Assembly (NCBI RefSeq): GCF_012927085.1
Contig: NZ_JABBFX010000002.1
Location: forward strand, 186,001-250,000
Source of the DNA: Ramlibacter agri
Lineage (GTDB): Bacteria; Pseudomonadota; Gammaproteobacteria; Burkholderiales; Burkholderiaceae_C
Reading direction: 5' to 3'
DNA length: 64,000 nucleotides
Shown here piece by piece: positions 1 to 8,846 of this stretch (positions within the stretch are counted from its first letter, which is position 1; every line of letters starts with the position of its first letter). The notes beneath the pieces are model-generated. The model saw only the letters and a program-made list of their open reading frames with translations, did not search any database and had not been told where the DNA came from. Position numbers and translations under genes: made by a program.

Positions 1-56
1 TGCGCCGCGATTTCGGAGGCGGGAACTCCTGCAGATTCGATTAGGCGAATCTCCAT
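1..56 (-). CDS. 5' end of the next gene of the BREX operon (partial)
   Basis: An ATG at 56 opens a frame reading MEIRLIESAGVPAS and onward, which runs off the window edge. It overlaps the stop of the tiny frame at 56-136 in a TAATG arrangement, so translation could be coupled to the operon. In type 1 BREX the gene after pglX is normally pglZ, but eighteen codons are too few to name this one. Confidence 0.3.
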   Translation of the reverse strand, partial: MEIRLIESAGVPASEIAA

Positions 57-136
57 TACGAGAAATTCTCCAAGAACCCGAAGGCACCAACGTCGTAGCT
101 GCGCGGTACAGTGGCCGCGATACGGAACCCGGTCAT
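56..136 (-). CDS. 26-codon coupled mini-ORF after pglX
   Basis: The ATG at 136 overlaps the pglX stop codon (ATGA), and the TAA overlaps the ATG of the next frame (TAATG). The deduced peptide starts MTGFRIAATVPRSYD and matches nothing I recognise. It may be a real small protein, a translational coupler, or chance. The double overlap is the only support. Confidence 0.22.
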   Translation of the reverse strand: MTGFRIAATVPRSYDVGAFGFLENFS

Positions 137-3100
137 ACGATTCCCCTTGCCTTCCGCTTCTCCTTTAACGTGAGGGGATGGTGGTTCACACGCTCGCCCT
201 TGAACACCTTGAACCACGGCGCGCTCTCACCGTCTTTTCCGCGGTCCTTGTCCCAAGTGATGTTCAGCTTGGGCTTCTTGTTATGGCGCAGTACCTCCGC
301 TGTCATGAACGGCCGAATGTTCAGCCGCACGCCATCGTTGAGGTCCGGATTCCACCCAACGGGCTGTTCTGCCAGGGACTTCCAACGCACAAAGATGTCA
401 TAGGGTGGTTCGCCTTCGAGAATGAGCTCCAAGCGGCGCTTCAGGTCTTGAGCGGCGGCTAGGCGGGTATGGGAGCCGTCGATGCCGCCGCGGATGCCGG
501 CCTCCTGCTGGCGAATCCAGTCTCCCAGGTACGTGTGGAGGAGGCGCTCTAGGTTCTTGACATCCAGCTTATGGTAGTTCACCAGCGCCGCAAACCCGTC
601 TTTGAGCCCGTCCCACACGTGCCAGATGAACGGCCGGTGGTGAAAGCGCTTGACGTGCTGCTCGAAGAACTTGTCGCGTAGCCAAACATCGAGGCTTATG
701 GTGGTGCAGTCCGCGGCGGTGAGCAGTTTGTCAAGCACGCCAGGCTTCCAACTGCCGGGTTTTGCACTCTCCCAAGCAGCAATCAACAGTTTCAGCAATC
801 GCTCGTGCGCCGGCGGCTCGCCACGTACCGAAGGCAGACATAGTATGCCGTCATCGTCCGCGTGCTCGCGAAGCAGCTCGCTGCGTGCAATCCAGCTGCG
901 AGCAGAAGCGGCCAGCTTCATTGGACGGTCCGACTCGGCCGGCCAGCGGTAACCCGCGAGCCGGGCCACTGCCACCTGAAGTGGGTCTGTCGAGGGCTGA
1001 GGATGGCCGTGGAACAGCCATTCAACCGGGTCGTCGGAGTACGGCTCCGGAAGACCGTCCGGGTAGCGGGTCGCGGCTATCTGTTGCCAATGCGCCAAGT
1101 CGAATGGCACTCTCACGAGAGTACCAGTTGCAACACTGAGCTTTTGGTTAACCTTTCGAATCGCCGCTTCGTACACCGGGTCCGAACAATAGGCCCAAAC
1201 AGCAGGCAAATGGTCTTCGTGACGAGGGACAATGGCTGCTGTTATCTTTTCATGGATGTCCCCGAGGTAAAGGCACCTAGGAAGAGATTTCATTTGTCCG
1301 ACCAATACTCCGCGCCTGTTCCAAGCACTGTGCCCCTGAACACGAGCGCCTTCGAAATTGGCCAAGGCACCGTTCCCCTGCTCCCAACGGAGCACATTGG
1401 ACATGCCGCCATAGGTGGTGGTGGAATCAGGAGAGCCAGCGAACGGAGCCCATACTCGTTGGTCGATGTGGTGGTTCTCCCAGAAGGCTTGAACGAACCG
1501 GTCCCCATCCCCTGTTGATAGGCCCTCGACGCTTGTCGCGTAATCGCTCAGCATCGCAGCCGCAGCAATTGACTCGAGCGCGACTACTGCGTCGGGATTG
1601 GACAGCTGTCCTCGCTGACTCACACACGAAAGTTGGCCGTTCAGGAGCAGTTTCGCTTTCTCTTGGGCGCCTTTCCGCGTGCTCGCGTCGACCCCACGAA
1701 GGTGGAAAGATTCTTCCGCGGGAGTGCGTGTTTGAGTTAGGAGGATGGCTTGGACCACCTCACCACTGATAGTCTCAAATGCACCCGGCCCCAATCTGGC
1801 CAGAAGATTCCATTGAACGCGTCTCAGCAAGGATTGACGCTGTTTCTTGTAGCTCGCAAGAAATAACCAGTTCTGCGGCATCACGATTTGAACCACGCCG
1901 GTACCGACGTTTCCATCGGGTTCACAGGTGAGCTCCAAGCAGCGCTCTAGGAACACATTAGCGAGGTCGTTCTTTGCCTCAGGATAGTGGCTATCGCAGT
2001 AGTCGCGAAGCAAGTCACACTGCTGACCTCTCCCAAGATAAGGGACATTCGTCACTACCAGGTGGTACCTTGTGTCAAGGAGCCGGGCGGCGTCCAGGAG
2101 GCCGCGTGCGGTAAGAGCCAGGTCCCAGGAGTCGTCCTGCAGTTCGCTAGATTGGCCCCAAAGAGTTGCCGGCCGTTCAGTGGCCAATGCACGCTCCAAC
2201 AACTCCCGAAGGGTCTCGAAGCTCGATGTAGCCAAGTCGTTCTTTAGGCTGCGCGCAGGGTCCAACAGGCTGCCCAGAAGCGGTGCTTGCGCGAAGCTGG
2301 CGTGCAGTAGCCGCAGCTCCTGCCGCAGATAAGTGGCGTTGGCGGTGTCATCCGGCACAAGCGCCATCCAGTCCTCCGGCTTCGCGGCAACTTTCAGGCC
2401 GCAGCAAGCCACCTTGGGTGCCGGCATGTCAGCGCGTACTCCGAGCGGATTCCCGGTCTCGTCCGGAAAGCGCCACGCCGCCAGGGCCAATGCGAAAACA
2501 GCGATTTCCACGCAGCGAGCATCCAGCTCAAGACCGTGCATGTTCTCATCCAACACTGCGTCCACAGCTTCCATAGCGCTTAGGCCCTCGGCTGCCATGC
2601 GCATGGGCACTAGCATCAGGAAGGCCGCCACCAGGAAGTGGCCCGACCCGCAGCAGGGGTCCAGCAGCTTGAAATCCCTTAGCTGGTTGGGCCACCCTTC
2701 GAACTGTCCGGCTGCAGGCGTACCATCTTGCAAGGTCCGCAGGTATGGCAGCGGCACAGGGCAAGGTTTCCCAGCGTGACGCGTGACCCACCATGCGCCA
2801 AGTGAGTTGTGAAGCAGGAAGTCCACCATGTACGGCTCGGTGAAGAGCTGCGTGACCGCTGGTAGTTCGTCCGCGCCAATCTTCACTTCGGAGGCATTGA
2901 CCTCGTCCTTCCGCTTCGACTGCCAAAACTGGTAGACCCAACCCAGGCTGTCGCTCGCCATGAAGACATCGCTTGGCAGGCCAGCGAGCAGGCGCTCCAA
3001 CTCACGCTGGTGCTCAGGCGCGAAGGAGAGCTCGAAAACCGGGCTCCGCGGTTTGAACACCTGAGGCAGCATTCTGGCGGCCAGCATACCGGCCAATTCC

Positions 3101-3537
3101 CAGTGGCTCTTCGCGCCCAAAGCTATATCGGGGTGCTCGTCCACCATTTCGCGGCAGTCCTCCAGCGACACTGGCGCACCGGGCTCCCACATGAGAAGGC
3201 CGTTCTCGGCCAAGAAACGCGCAAACAGCATGCGGTGCCAATGCTCGTATGCGACTTCCCAAATCAGATGCCGCACACCATGCGTGTCGTCCTTGGCCTT
3301 CGCATCGCCCAAAGCACGAGCATGAGCTCGCAGTCGGCGGCGTAGTCCCTTGAATTCTTCGGTCAGGTAGTCGGGTGCCTTCGCTTCTGCGACCGCGAGC
3401 TGGTCGAGTGTGGCGCGCGCGCCCTTTTCTGCCACGTCGCGTGCCGCCTTGACGGTGATTTCTAGTTGCGCGCGCAGCGGCTTTGGCAGCGGCTGGTTAT
3501 TGATGCTGTGGGCCATACTTGTGCGTTTCTTACTCAC
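133..3537 (-). CDS. pglX: BREX adenine-specific DNA methyltransferase PglX/BrxX
   Basis: A 1134-residue Eco57I-like class I methyltransferase, the usual size for PglX. PglX transfers a methyl group from S-adenosylmethionine to adenine in the BREX site, marking self DNA. The SAM-binding motif LLDPCCGSGHFLVAAF lies near residue 292. The catalytic motif near residue 497 reads TNVPYLGRG, so the usual NPPY is NVPY here. The gene starts 43 bp after brxC stops, in the same operon, and its stop overlaps a small downstream frame. The identification rests on the SAM motif, the length and the brxA-brxB-brxC-pglX order. A solitary type IIG-like enzyme is unlikely in this context. Confidence 0.88.
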   Translation of the reverse strand: MSKKRTSMAHSINNQPLPKPLRAQLEITVKAARDVAEKGARATLDQLAVAEAKAPDYLTEEFKGLRRRLRAHARALGDAKAKDDTHGVRHLIWEVAYEHWHRMLFARFLAENGLLMWEPGAPVSLEDCREMVDEHPDIALGAKSHWELAGMLAARMLPQVFKPRSPVFELSFAPEHQRELERLLAGLPSDVFMASDSLGWVYQFWQSKRKDEVNASEVKIGADELPAVTQLFTEPYMVDFLLHNSLGAWWVTRHAGKPCPVPLPYLRTLQDGTPAAGQFEGWPNQLRDFKLLDPCCGSGHFLVAAFLMLVPMRMAAEGLSAMEAVDAVLDENMHGLELDARCVEIAVFALALAAWRFPDETGNPLGVRADMPAPKVACCGLKVAAKPEDWMALVPDDTANATYLRQELRLLHASFAQAPLLGSLLDPARSLKNDLATSSFETLRELLERALATERPATLWGQSSELQDDSWDLALTARGLLDAARLLDTRYHLVVTNVPYLGRGQQCDLLRDYCDSHYPEAKNDLANVFLERCLELTCEPDGNVGTGVVQIVMPQNWLFLASYKKQRQSLLRRVQWNLLARLGPGAFETISGEVVQAILLTQTRTPAEESFHLRGVDASTRKGAQEKAKLLLNGQLSCVSQRGQLSNPDAVVALESIAAAAMLSDYATSVEGLSTGDGDRFVQAFWENHHIDQRVWAPFAGSPDSTTTYGGMSNVLRWEQGNGALANFEGARVQGHSAWNRRGVLVGQMKSLPRCLYLGDIHEKITAAIVPRHEDHLPAVWAYCSDPVYEAAIRKVNQKLSVATGTLVRVPFDLAHWQQIAATRYPDGLPEPYSDDPVEWLFHGHPQPSTDPLQVAVARLAGYRWPAESDRPMKLAASARSWIARSELLREHADDDGILCLPSVRGEPPAHERLLKLLIAAWESAKPGSWKPGVLDKLLTAADCTTISLDVWLRDKFFEQHVKRFHHRPFIWHVWDGLKDGFAALVNYHKLDVKNLERLLHTYLGDWIRQQEAGIRGGIDGSHTRLAAAQDLKRRLELILEGEPPYDIFVRWKSLAEQPVGWNPDLNDGVRLNIRPFMTAEVLRHNKKPKLNITWDKDRGKDGESAPWFKVFKGERVNHHPLTLKEKRKARGIV

Positions 3538-3580
3538 ATAAACCGAGGACGTTTTCGCGAACCCGGTCTCCTCCTGTCCG

Positions 3581-6500
3581 CTAAAGCGCCACTGGTCCTT
3601 GTTGCAGCTTCGTGTGAAGAAGCGCCTCTACCTCACTCAACCAGCCTTTAAGCTCAGCTTCATCGTTCAGCGTCCGCTTTGGGAGCGTGACGTAGACGAC
3701 ATTCGGCTTCAGGAGTTGGGCGGCCGCATGACGGGCCGCTTCGAACCGGCTGGGGAGCGCTTGGATTCTGGAAACCCAGTGTTCCAGGTCGCAATCGTCC
3801 AGCGCGTCCTGCAGTTGCTCTGGTGCTCCAAGAGGCAGGGCGCCAGGAGGCGTAAGGTGGTGCTTTTCCGTCAGTTCTTCACGTTGAACGTCCGTCAACT
3901 TGCTCCAGTCAGAGCCCGCTTCGAGCTGACTCCGCTCTCGCTCAAAGGTCTGCTGAAATGCATCGAGCTTGGCCTTCAAGGCCTGTCGGAGCAGGTCGAC
4001 GGTCTTATCGAACAACGGCCGAACGGGGTCGGGCTCCGCCAGCAGACTGCGCTGCGCTTCTATGGCATCGACCTCCGCCTTCAGCGTCGCATAGGGACCC
4101 AAGGCCTTGGCATGGCGAAGTAGCTCTTTCAGCTTGCGCCAAACGGGCAGGCGCTTGCCAATGTCCTCGGCGGTCTTAGCCCAGGACTTCGAGGCAGCGA
4201 GCAACTCCTCATGACGGGTATACAGCTCCAACAGTTGGCCATTGCCGGTCTGCACTTCGACGGCCTCAATTGCCGGGAGTTTTGGCAGCTCCGGCGCCGG
4301 TGCTGGCCCGCCTGCACTCGAGGCCTGCTCGCGCAACTTCGCGAGCAGCATAGGCAGCTTCGCAAGCTCCTCCTTGGGCTGACAGGGTACCCCGACGGCG
4401 CTGAACAGCGAGCGAATCTTGATAAGCTGCGGTGGCGTGATGTTGACGCTTTCACGCTGGAAGCTGGCCTGGGTCAGCTTTGCACGCTCCATGCTCTTGG
4501 CGTCCAACGGTTTGGATGCCGCATCGGTTGCTTTGATGTGGCCTGCGGCCAGCAATGCGTAAAGCGCGCCGTCGATAGCGTCGCGCGGCCAGCCGTAAGG
4601 TGGCGCCTCGAACTGGTCACGAATCTCGGCTCCCTTCTTTCCAGGGCCGATATACGCCAACAACTTCTGACACACCGGATGCTTGTCTGCCTCCTGGCTG
4701 TGCCCCACCGCCTTGAGCGCCTCGAGGTTTCCCTTGCGCGCTTCATCGAGCACCTTGCTCCACATGTGGTGGTCGGCCACATCGAATTGGCTATACAAGC
4801 GAATCGCCGATGCCTTGGCGGCGCGGTTGACTCGGTCCGCCAAGTCACTGCCATCCTGAACCTCTTGCCCCCCCGCTTGGAAGACCCGAACCCCGGCGAA
4901 TAGCTGGTCCAGCAACTCGCCAAGGTCCCTGTTCGCATTGTTTTGCCGACTCTCCATAGAACGCTGCGCGTCCCGTCCTTCCTCCGTGGAAGGGTTTCCC
5001 TTCAACTGCAGCGTGATACGCGCGGCCTCTGACGCCACAATCGCGTTGGTGAGCTCAGTCTTGTATTGAGCAGGCATGAAAGCGAACAACGTGGGGTTGT
5101 CCGCGGGCTTCGCCTTCGCCTCGGCAATGACGGACTTTTCTTCCGCCTGCCAGCCGTCCTGAATCCAGAGGTACAGATTCTTGTCGTTGTCCTTGGGCAG
5201 CACGTCATCGTAGACGGGGGAGAGGCGCCGCTCCACGTTGTCCTTGCCCTGCACGACTCGCACCTTCTTCAGCACGTCACCGAACCGCACCTTGAGCAGC
5301 TCGGCGCGCTTTTGCTCTACGCGTTGAGGCGCGGCATTGAATTCCGCCTCCTGTGCTCGGAACTCGTCATACCAAGCGCTGGATTCGCGCGTCTGCAACC
5401 GGTACTCAGTGCCACTGCCACCGGTCATCGCCATGACCAGACGGTCTTTGTTCTGCAGCTCACTCAGCAAAGCAGGAAGCCGCTTGCGCAATTCCACCGA
5501 GCCGGCTGAAAGTTCGGTTACCAGCAGGTCGGCCAACGTGTCGTCGGTCGCCTTCAGCCCGATGTCGAGCGCAGCATCGGCGGGCAGCTTGTTGATTAGA
5601 AAAATCAGCTTGAGCAGCTTAGCCTTCAGCTGACCTTCTGCGTCGCCCGCCGCGAACCGCTGGACGTTCTCGAACACCTCCTTAGGCAACTGCGCAGTGG
5701 AAACCAGGTTCGCCGCAATTTGGTCGTACAGGAAATCGCCCGATACGACATGCCCCAATGGCGCACTGGCTGTTGCAAGCACTGCCTCGTGAACCACACG
5801 CAGCTGGCTGCGCAACTGGGAGACAGTGCCGGTGGTGTCGATGGTTCGAAGGACCCGTTCCCAGAACCGCCGGCGCACCGGCAGGAGCGGGTAGTCTGAG
5901 GTCATGACGCCTTCGTCCTCGGTCACATGCTCCAGCTTGGTGCCGCGCAGATGACGGGAGATTTCGCCCAGGTTCGAGCGCCAAACCTGTTCGACTTCGG
6001 GCTGGGCCGTCGGCTTTTTTGCCAGGATGATTTGCCGGGTGACGTTCTCGACGTCCCAGTCTCCGAGCATGACCTGCACAGGGAAACGTCCAGTCAACTT
6101 GGCGAGAGTGGGCGTGCCTGTCAGCGCGGATTGCCCGGTCCCAACGAACAGGAGCTTCCCGTTGAAGTGCTTCGAAAGCGTTTCTGTGATTTCCTGGACT
6201 TGGAACGCCTTGTCGGCGTCGCTTCCGATGAACTGTTGCACTTCGTCCAGGACCACCAGCGTGAGCGGGAACTTGCCGTCCACTGAGAGTGCGTCGGCAA
6301 TGGCGCTGGTCATCTGGTCGCTGGTGACGTCGGTCACCTGGGGAAACTGCTCTTTCAGCAGCTTCCGTGCGTCAGCCTCGGTGTGGGCCAGCTCAGGGCG
6401 AGCTTTGAGCAACGCCTTTGCCAAGTGGCTGGACACGTACATGTGCGGCAGCTCTTGCGCGAGTGAGCGGCCTGCGGCGTGCAAGGCGGCTTCAACGACA

Positions 6501-7042
6501 GGCAGCAGGCCCTCCCGCTGCATCCAGAGGGCGAACTGCGCCTGGTTGTATTGCTCGGGGAGGCCTTTCGACTTGAAGACGATTCCAAGCAATGCCAGTC
6601 GCACCTTGTCGCCGGCCCCTGCGCCAAGCTTGCCTGCCGCGGCATGCAACGCGCCGTATCGTTTCCCCTGCGTACTGAGTTCCTTCAGGTGCTCGAAAAC
6701 GCCTTCAGGTATTTTCGCCAAGCTGCGGGCCGTGGCACCATCGGTGAACTGATAGTCGGTCCAAAGCGTCCGCAGCATCTTGGCCAGATGCGACTTGCCG
6801 CTGCCATAAAAGCCTGAAATCCAGACACCGGGCTGTTCGGCGCCCGCATCGAGATTCAGCAGGAACTTGTCCAGGATGGTTTCCAGCCCCTTTTCATACT
6901 GACCATCACAGACGAACGTCTCCAGCTCGTAGCGCAGGATGGCCTGTGCGGCCGCAGAGTGGTCCTCCGACACTTCGGCGACGCCGTTGTTGGCCAGCCG
7001 GTTTTCCTTCGGGGGCGTAACGTAGATGTCCCTGTTCAACAT
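3581..7042 (-). CDS. brxC: BREX ATPase BrxC/PglY
   Basis: A 1153-residue P-loop ATPase. The N-terminus has a Walker A region, GVWISGFYGSGKSHLAKML, near residues 72-90, which is characteristic of BrxC (DUF6079/PglY). A Walker B-like LTLVVLDEVQQF stretch lies near residue 260. The C-terminal half is helical and charged, with probable coiled coil. BrxC is an essential BREX component thought to power the complex that modifies host DNA or blocks phage replication. The gene lies 38 bp downstream of brxB and 43 bp upstream of pglX, so the four genes are probably co-transcribed. The full length and P-loop look intact. Confidence 0.9.
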   Translation of the reverse strand: MLNRDIYVTPPKENRLANNGVAEVSEDHSAAAQAILRYELETFVCDGQYEKGLETILDKFLLNLDAGAEQPGVWISGFYGSGKSHLAKMLRTLWTDYQFTDGATARSLAKIPEGVFEHLKELSTQGKRYGALHAAAGKLGAGAGDKVRLALLGIVFKSKGLPEQYNQAQFALWMQREGLLPVVEAALHAAGRSLAQELPHMYVSSHLAKALLKARPELAHTEADARKLLKEQFPQVTDVTSDQMTSAIADALSVDGKFPLTLVVLDEVQQFIGSDADKAFQVQEITETLSKHFNGKLLFVGTGQSALTGTPTLAKLTGRFPVQVMLGDWDVENVTRQIILAKKPTAQPEVEQVWRSNLGEISRHLRGTKLEHVTEDEGVMTSDYPLLPVRRRFWERVLRTIDTTGTVSQLRSQLRVVHEAVLATASAPLGHVVSGDFLYDQIAANLVSTAQLPKEVFENVQRFAAGDAEGQLKAKLLKLIFLINKLPADAALDIGLKATDDTLADLLVTELSAGSVELRKRLPALLSELQNKDRLVMAMTGGSGTEYRLQTRESSAWYDEFRAQEAEFNAAPQRVEQKRAELLKVRFGDVLKKVRVVQGKDNVERRLSPVYDDVLPKDNDKNLYLWIQDGWQAEEKSVIAEAKAKPADNPTLFAFMPAQYKTELTNAIVASEAARITLQLKGNPSTEEGRDAQRSMESRQNNANRDLGELLDQLFAGVRVFQAGGQEVQDGSDLADRVNRAAKASAIRLYSQFDVADHHMWSKVLDEARKGNLEALKAVGHSQEADKHPVCQKLLAYIGPGKKGAEIRDQFEAPPYGWPRDAIDGALYALLAAGHIKATDAASKPLDAKSMERAKLTQASFQRESVNITPPQLIKIRSLFSAVGVPCQPKEELAKLPMLLAKLREQASSAGGPAPAPELPKLPAIEAVEVQTGNGQLLELYTRHEELLAASKSWAKTAEDIGKRLPVWRKLKELLRHAKALGPYATLKAEVDAIEAQRSLLAEPDPVRPLFDKTVDLLRQALKAKLDAFQQTFERERSQLEAGSDWSKLTDVQREELTEKHHLTPPGALPLGAPEQLQDALDDCDLEHWVSRIQALPSRFEAARHAAAQLLKPNVVYVTLPKRTLNDEAELKGWLSEVEALLHTKLQQGPVAL

Positions 7043-7080
7043 TGTTTTTCCTCCTGGTTGTTCTTCGGGCAGGGCAGCGT

Positions 7081-7644
7081 TCAGTTCTTGGCCAGCAGCG
7101 GTACTGCGAGGTAGTTCCAGCCGTCGCGCGCATCCAGCAGCCGGTACGTGTGGTTTTCCGGGTGGTATTCCCCTGGGAAGAACACGAGAAGTCGTCCGGC
7201 CACGCTCTCCTTGATTCCCTCGACCATCGAAGAGACTCGCGCCAATCCGAACAACGTACCGACACCAAGAATGGCGACCACCGTGTCGGCATCTGCCTCC
7301 GACTGGATGCGCGCATTGAGCTTCTGCACCGTGTCGGCCACGAAGCCGGTCAGTTCACCGGTGGGATAACCCGCCAGGTCCTCGGGCGACTCGAAGTACG
7401 CGTCCCGAAATTCCTGGGCAGCCATCCACTCGGGAAACGAATTGGTGAGGTCTAGCAGCAGCCATTTCTTTTTGGCGTCCTGCGTAGCCACCGCAAACTC
7501 GTCCACCATTGCGCGCAGACGCAACTCGTCCGTCTTGTCGTACACAGCGAAGATGACGCGCTGGATAGCGGCCAAGCCAGCCTGCCATGGAACGGTCATG
7601 TGCTGGCGGTAGGCAGCGAGCAGTTTGGTGAGCTTAGACGACAC
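7081..7644 (-). CDS. brxB: BREX protein BrxB (DUF1788)
   Basis: A 187-residue protein matching the DUF1788 family. Its C-terminus reads FFPGEYHPENHTYRLLDARD followed by GWNYLAVPL, the signature end of BrxB. BrxB is a small cytoplasmic BREX component of unknown biochemistry needed for defence in studied systems. Its first 11 bp overlap the end of the upstream brxA-like gene, which suggests translational coupling. brxC follows after 38 bp. Confidence 0.9.
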   Translation of the reverse strand: MSSKLTKLLAAYRQHMTVPWQAGLAAIQRVIFAVYDKTDELRLRAMVDEFAVATQDAKKKWLLLDLTNSFPEWMAAQEFRDAYFESPEDLAGYPTGELTGFVADTVQKLNARIQSEADADTVVAILGVGTLFGLARVSSMVEGIKESVAGRLLVFFPGEYHPENHTYRLLDARDGWNYLAVPLLAKN

Positions 7645-8434
7645 GCGCCGCCTCCTGTCGAATGGTTTCTTCTTCTTCGGTGAGGAAATCTGGGAACCGA
7701 ACTTCCTTCACCCCCGCGGCATTCAAGAACACTAGGACGCCTTGATGCGATGCCGTCGTGGCAAGCGCCTCCCACTCCACTGAACTGCCGGGCAGGAGCT
7801 TCGCCCATGACGAAGAAAACAGGCGTTGCCCCGACAGCCCCTCCAAGTGGGCCAAGAACAAACAGAGCGCGACGACCGCGGGGGTGAGAACGGGACTGCT
7901 GCGCACCTTTCGGATTCGCCCTTGCAAGAAGCCGGCGGAAGTCCATGTGCCATTGACGTTCTGCGCAAACGACTTCAAGGATGCGGCACTGAACCTCTCG
8001 GGTTGCGCCTTGGCGAGTTCAGTTTCCAGGTCGGTGCGGAGGACGGGGGCCCCAGGGTCTTTGGCTAGGATGAAGTCCTGCGTTCCCCGAAGAAGCGGGT
8101 CCCTTGCGAGAGCGACCAGCAAGGCCAGAAACGGCTGTCCGGCCTCGCCTAACGCCCACAGGCGGCGCAACGCCCGGAAAAGCGGCACGCGAGGGTCCAG
8201 CCCGTAAAGTGTGGAAAGGTGGCGCAAGGCCAGCTCCCGAGCCTTTCGGGTCGGTTTTCCCAATACGTTTCGTTCCACCACCGCCTCCGCGTACGCAGCG
8301 CGTGCGGAATCGGGATGAACTTCGGCCAGCAGGACCGTCAGGTCGTCGACCATCATGGTCCTCGCCGCGTGAGGACCATTCGTGCCGAAACGGAAGCCCA
8401 ATTTCGAGAGAAGCACTTCGCGAGACTCGGTCAC
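7634..8434 (-). CDS. brxA: BrxA-like BREX protein
   Basis: A 266-residue protein in the brxA position directly before brxB. The segment around residues 45-90 (VVERNVLGKPTRKARE, then LSTLYGLDP) and the later GTWTSAGFLQGRIRKVR resemble DUF1819 proteins, but it is longer than the roughly 200-residue E. coli BrxA and similarity is judged by eye. BrxA is a small DNA-binding helical protein in characterised BREX systems. The GTG start at 8434 overlaps the stop of the upstream RHH gene (GTGA), and its own end overlaps brxB by 11 bp. The position is firm; the family is less certain. Confidence 0.65.
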   Translation of the reverse strand: MTESREVLLSKLGFRFGTNGPHAARTMMVDDLTVLLAEVHPDSARAAYAEAVVERNVLGKPTRKARELALRHLSTLYGLDPRVPLFRALRRLWALGEAGQPFLALLVALARDPLLRGTQDFILAKDPGAPVLRTDLETELAKAQPERFSAASLKSFAQNVNGTWTSAGFLQGRIRKVRSSPVLTPAVVALCLFLAHLEGLSGQRLFSSSWAKLLPGSSVEWEALATTASHQGVLVFLNAAGVKEVRFPDFLTEEEETIRQEAARVV

Positions 8435-8634
8435 TGCTTCCTCGGTTTGGTCCCCGCCAACGTTTCCGCAGGGACGCCCTCAAGCGGCACGTCGTTCTCC
8501 CTGCAGTACGCGACGACCATCACTTCAATCATGTTGGCCAGGCTGCGCAACTCGCGCTCCGCTGCAGTCTGGAGTGCCGCCTTGATGTGTGGCTCGACGC
8601 GGACGCTGACCACTTCGGACTTTGCAGTCGCCAT
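8431..8634 (-). CDS. Small ribbon-helix-helix protein heading the BREX operon
   Basis: A 67-residue protein. Its first half, EVVSVRVEPHIKAALQTAA followed by helix-rich sequence to about residue 48, fits a ribbon-helix-helix DNA-binding fold: a beta strand with alternating residues, then two helices. The ATG at 8634 is preferred, with AGGTG just upstream; a GTG two codons earlier is possible. Its stop overlaps the GTG of the brxA-like gene, so it is the first cistron of the BREX operon. Many BREX loci instead carry a WYL-type regulator (BrxR). Two AGCG-N3-CGCT dyads lie upstream. An autoregulator of BREX is inferred; an antitoxin role is the alternative. Confidence 0.7.
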   Translation of the reverse strand: MATAKSEVVSVRVEPHIKAALQTAAERELRSLANMIEVMVVAYCRENDVPLEGVPAETLAGTKPRKQ

Positions 8635-8656
8635 GTGCACCTGTAAGTATTACGCG

Positions 8657-8687
8657 AGCGGAACGCTAGCGAAACGCTGAGTATAGG
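8657..8687 (-). promoter_or_regulatory. Candidate BREX operon promoter with twin RHH operators
   Basis: Two adjacent 11-bp inverted repeats, AGCG-GAA-CGCT (8657-8667) and AGCG-AAA-CGCT (8668-8678), lie head to tail 23 bp upstream of the RHH start. A TATACT hexamer on the minus strand (8682-8687) sits just upstream of them as a possible -10. Tandem short dyads spaced one helical turn apart are the usual target of RHH dimers, so repression by the first gene of the operon is likely. No good -35 is seen. Confidence 0.55.
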
Positions 8688-8807
8688 CCGCGCCCCAGCG
8701 GGGCCATGCTGGATTTCCCTAGCGTCGGGCGCGCTCCCGGCGGCTACCGGTCCGTCGATTCCGACGGCAGACGCCGACCTGCTCGGAGCTGAGCTGAGGC
8801 CAGATAA

Positions 8808-8834
8808 ATGGCGGGAGCAAATCTCCCCCGCCAT
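8808..8834 (-). terminator. Hairpin downstream of the HAD gene
   Basis: The arms ATGGCGGG and CCCGCCAT flank a short loop, 13 bp past the stop of the HAD gene at 8847. There is no long T tract, so it may act as a weak or Rho-assisted terminator separating the HAD gene from the BREX promoter. Confidence 0.5.
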
Positions 8835-8846
8835 CGGCACGCACGC

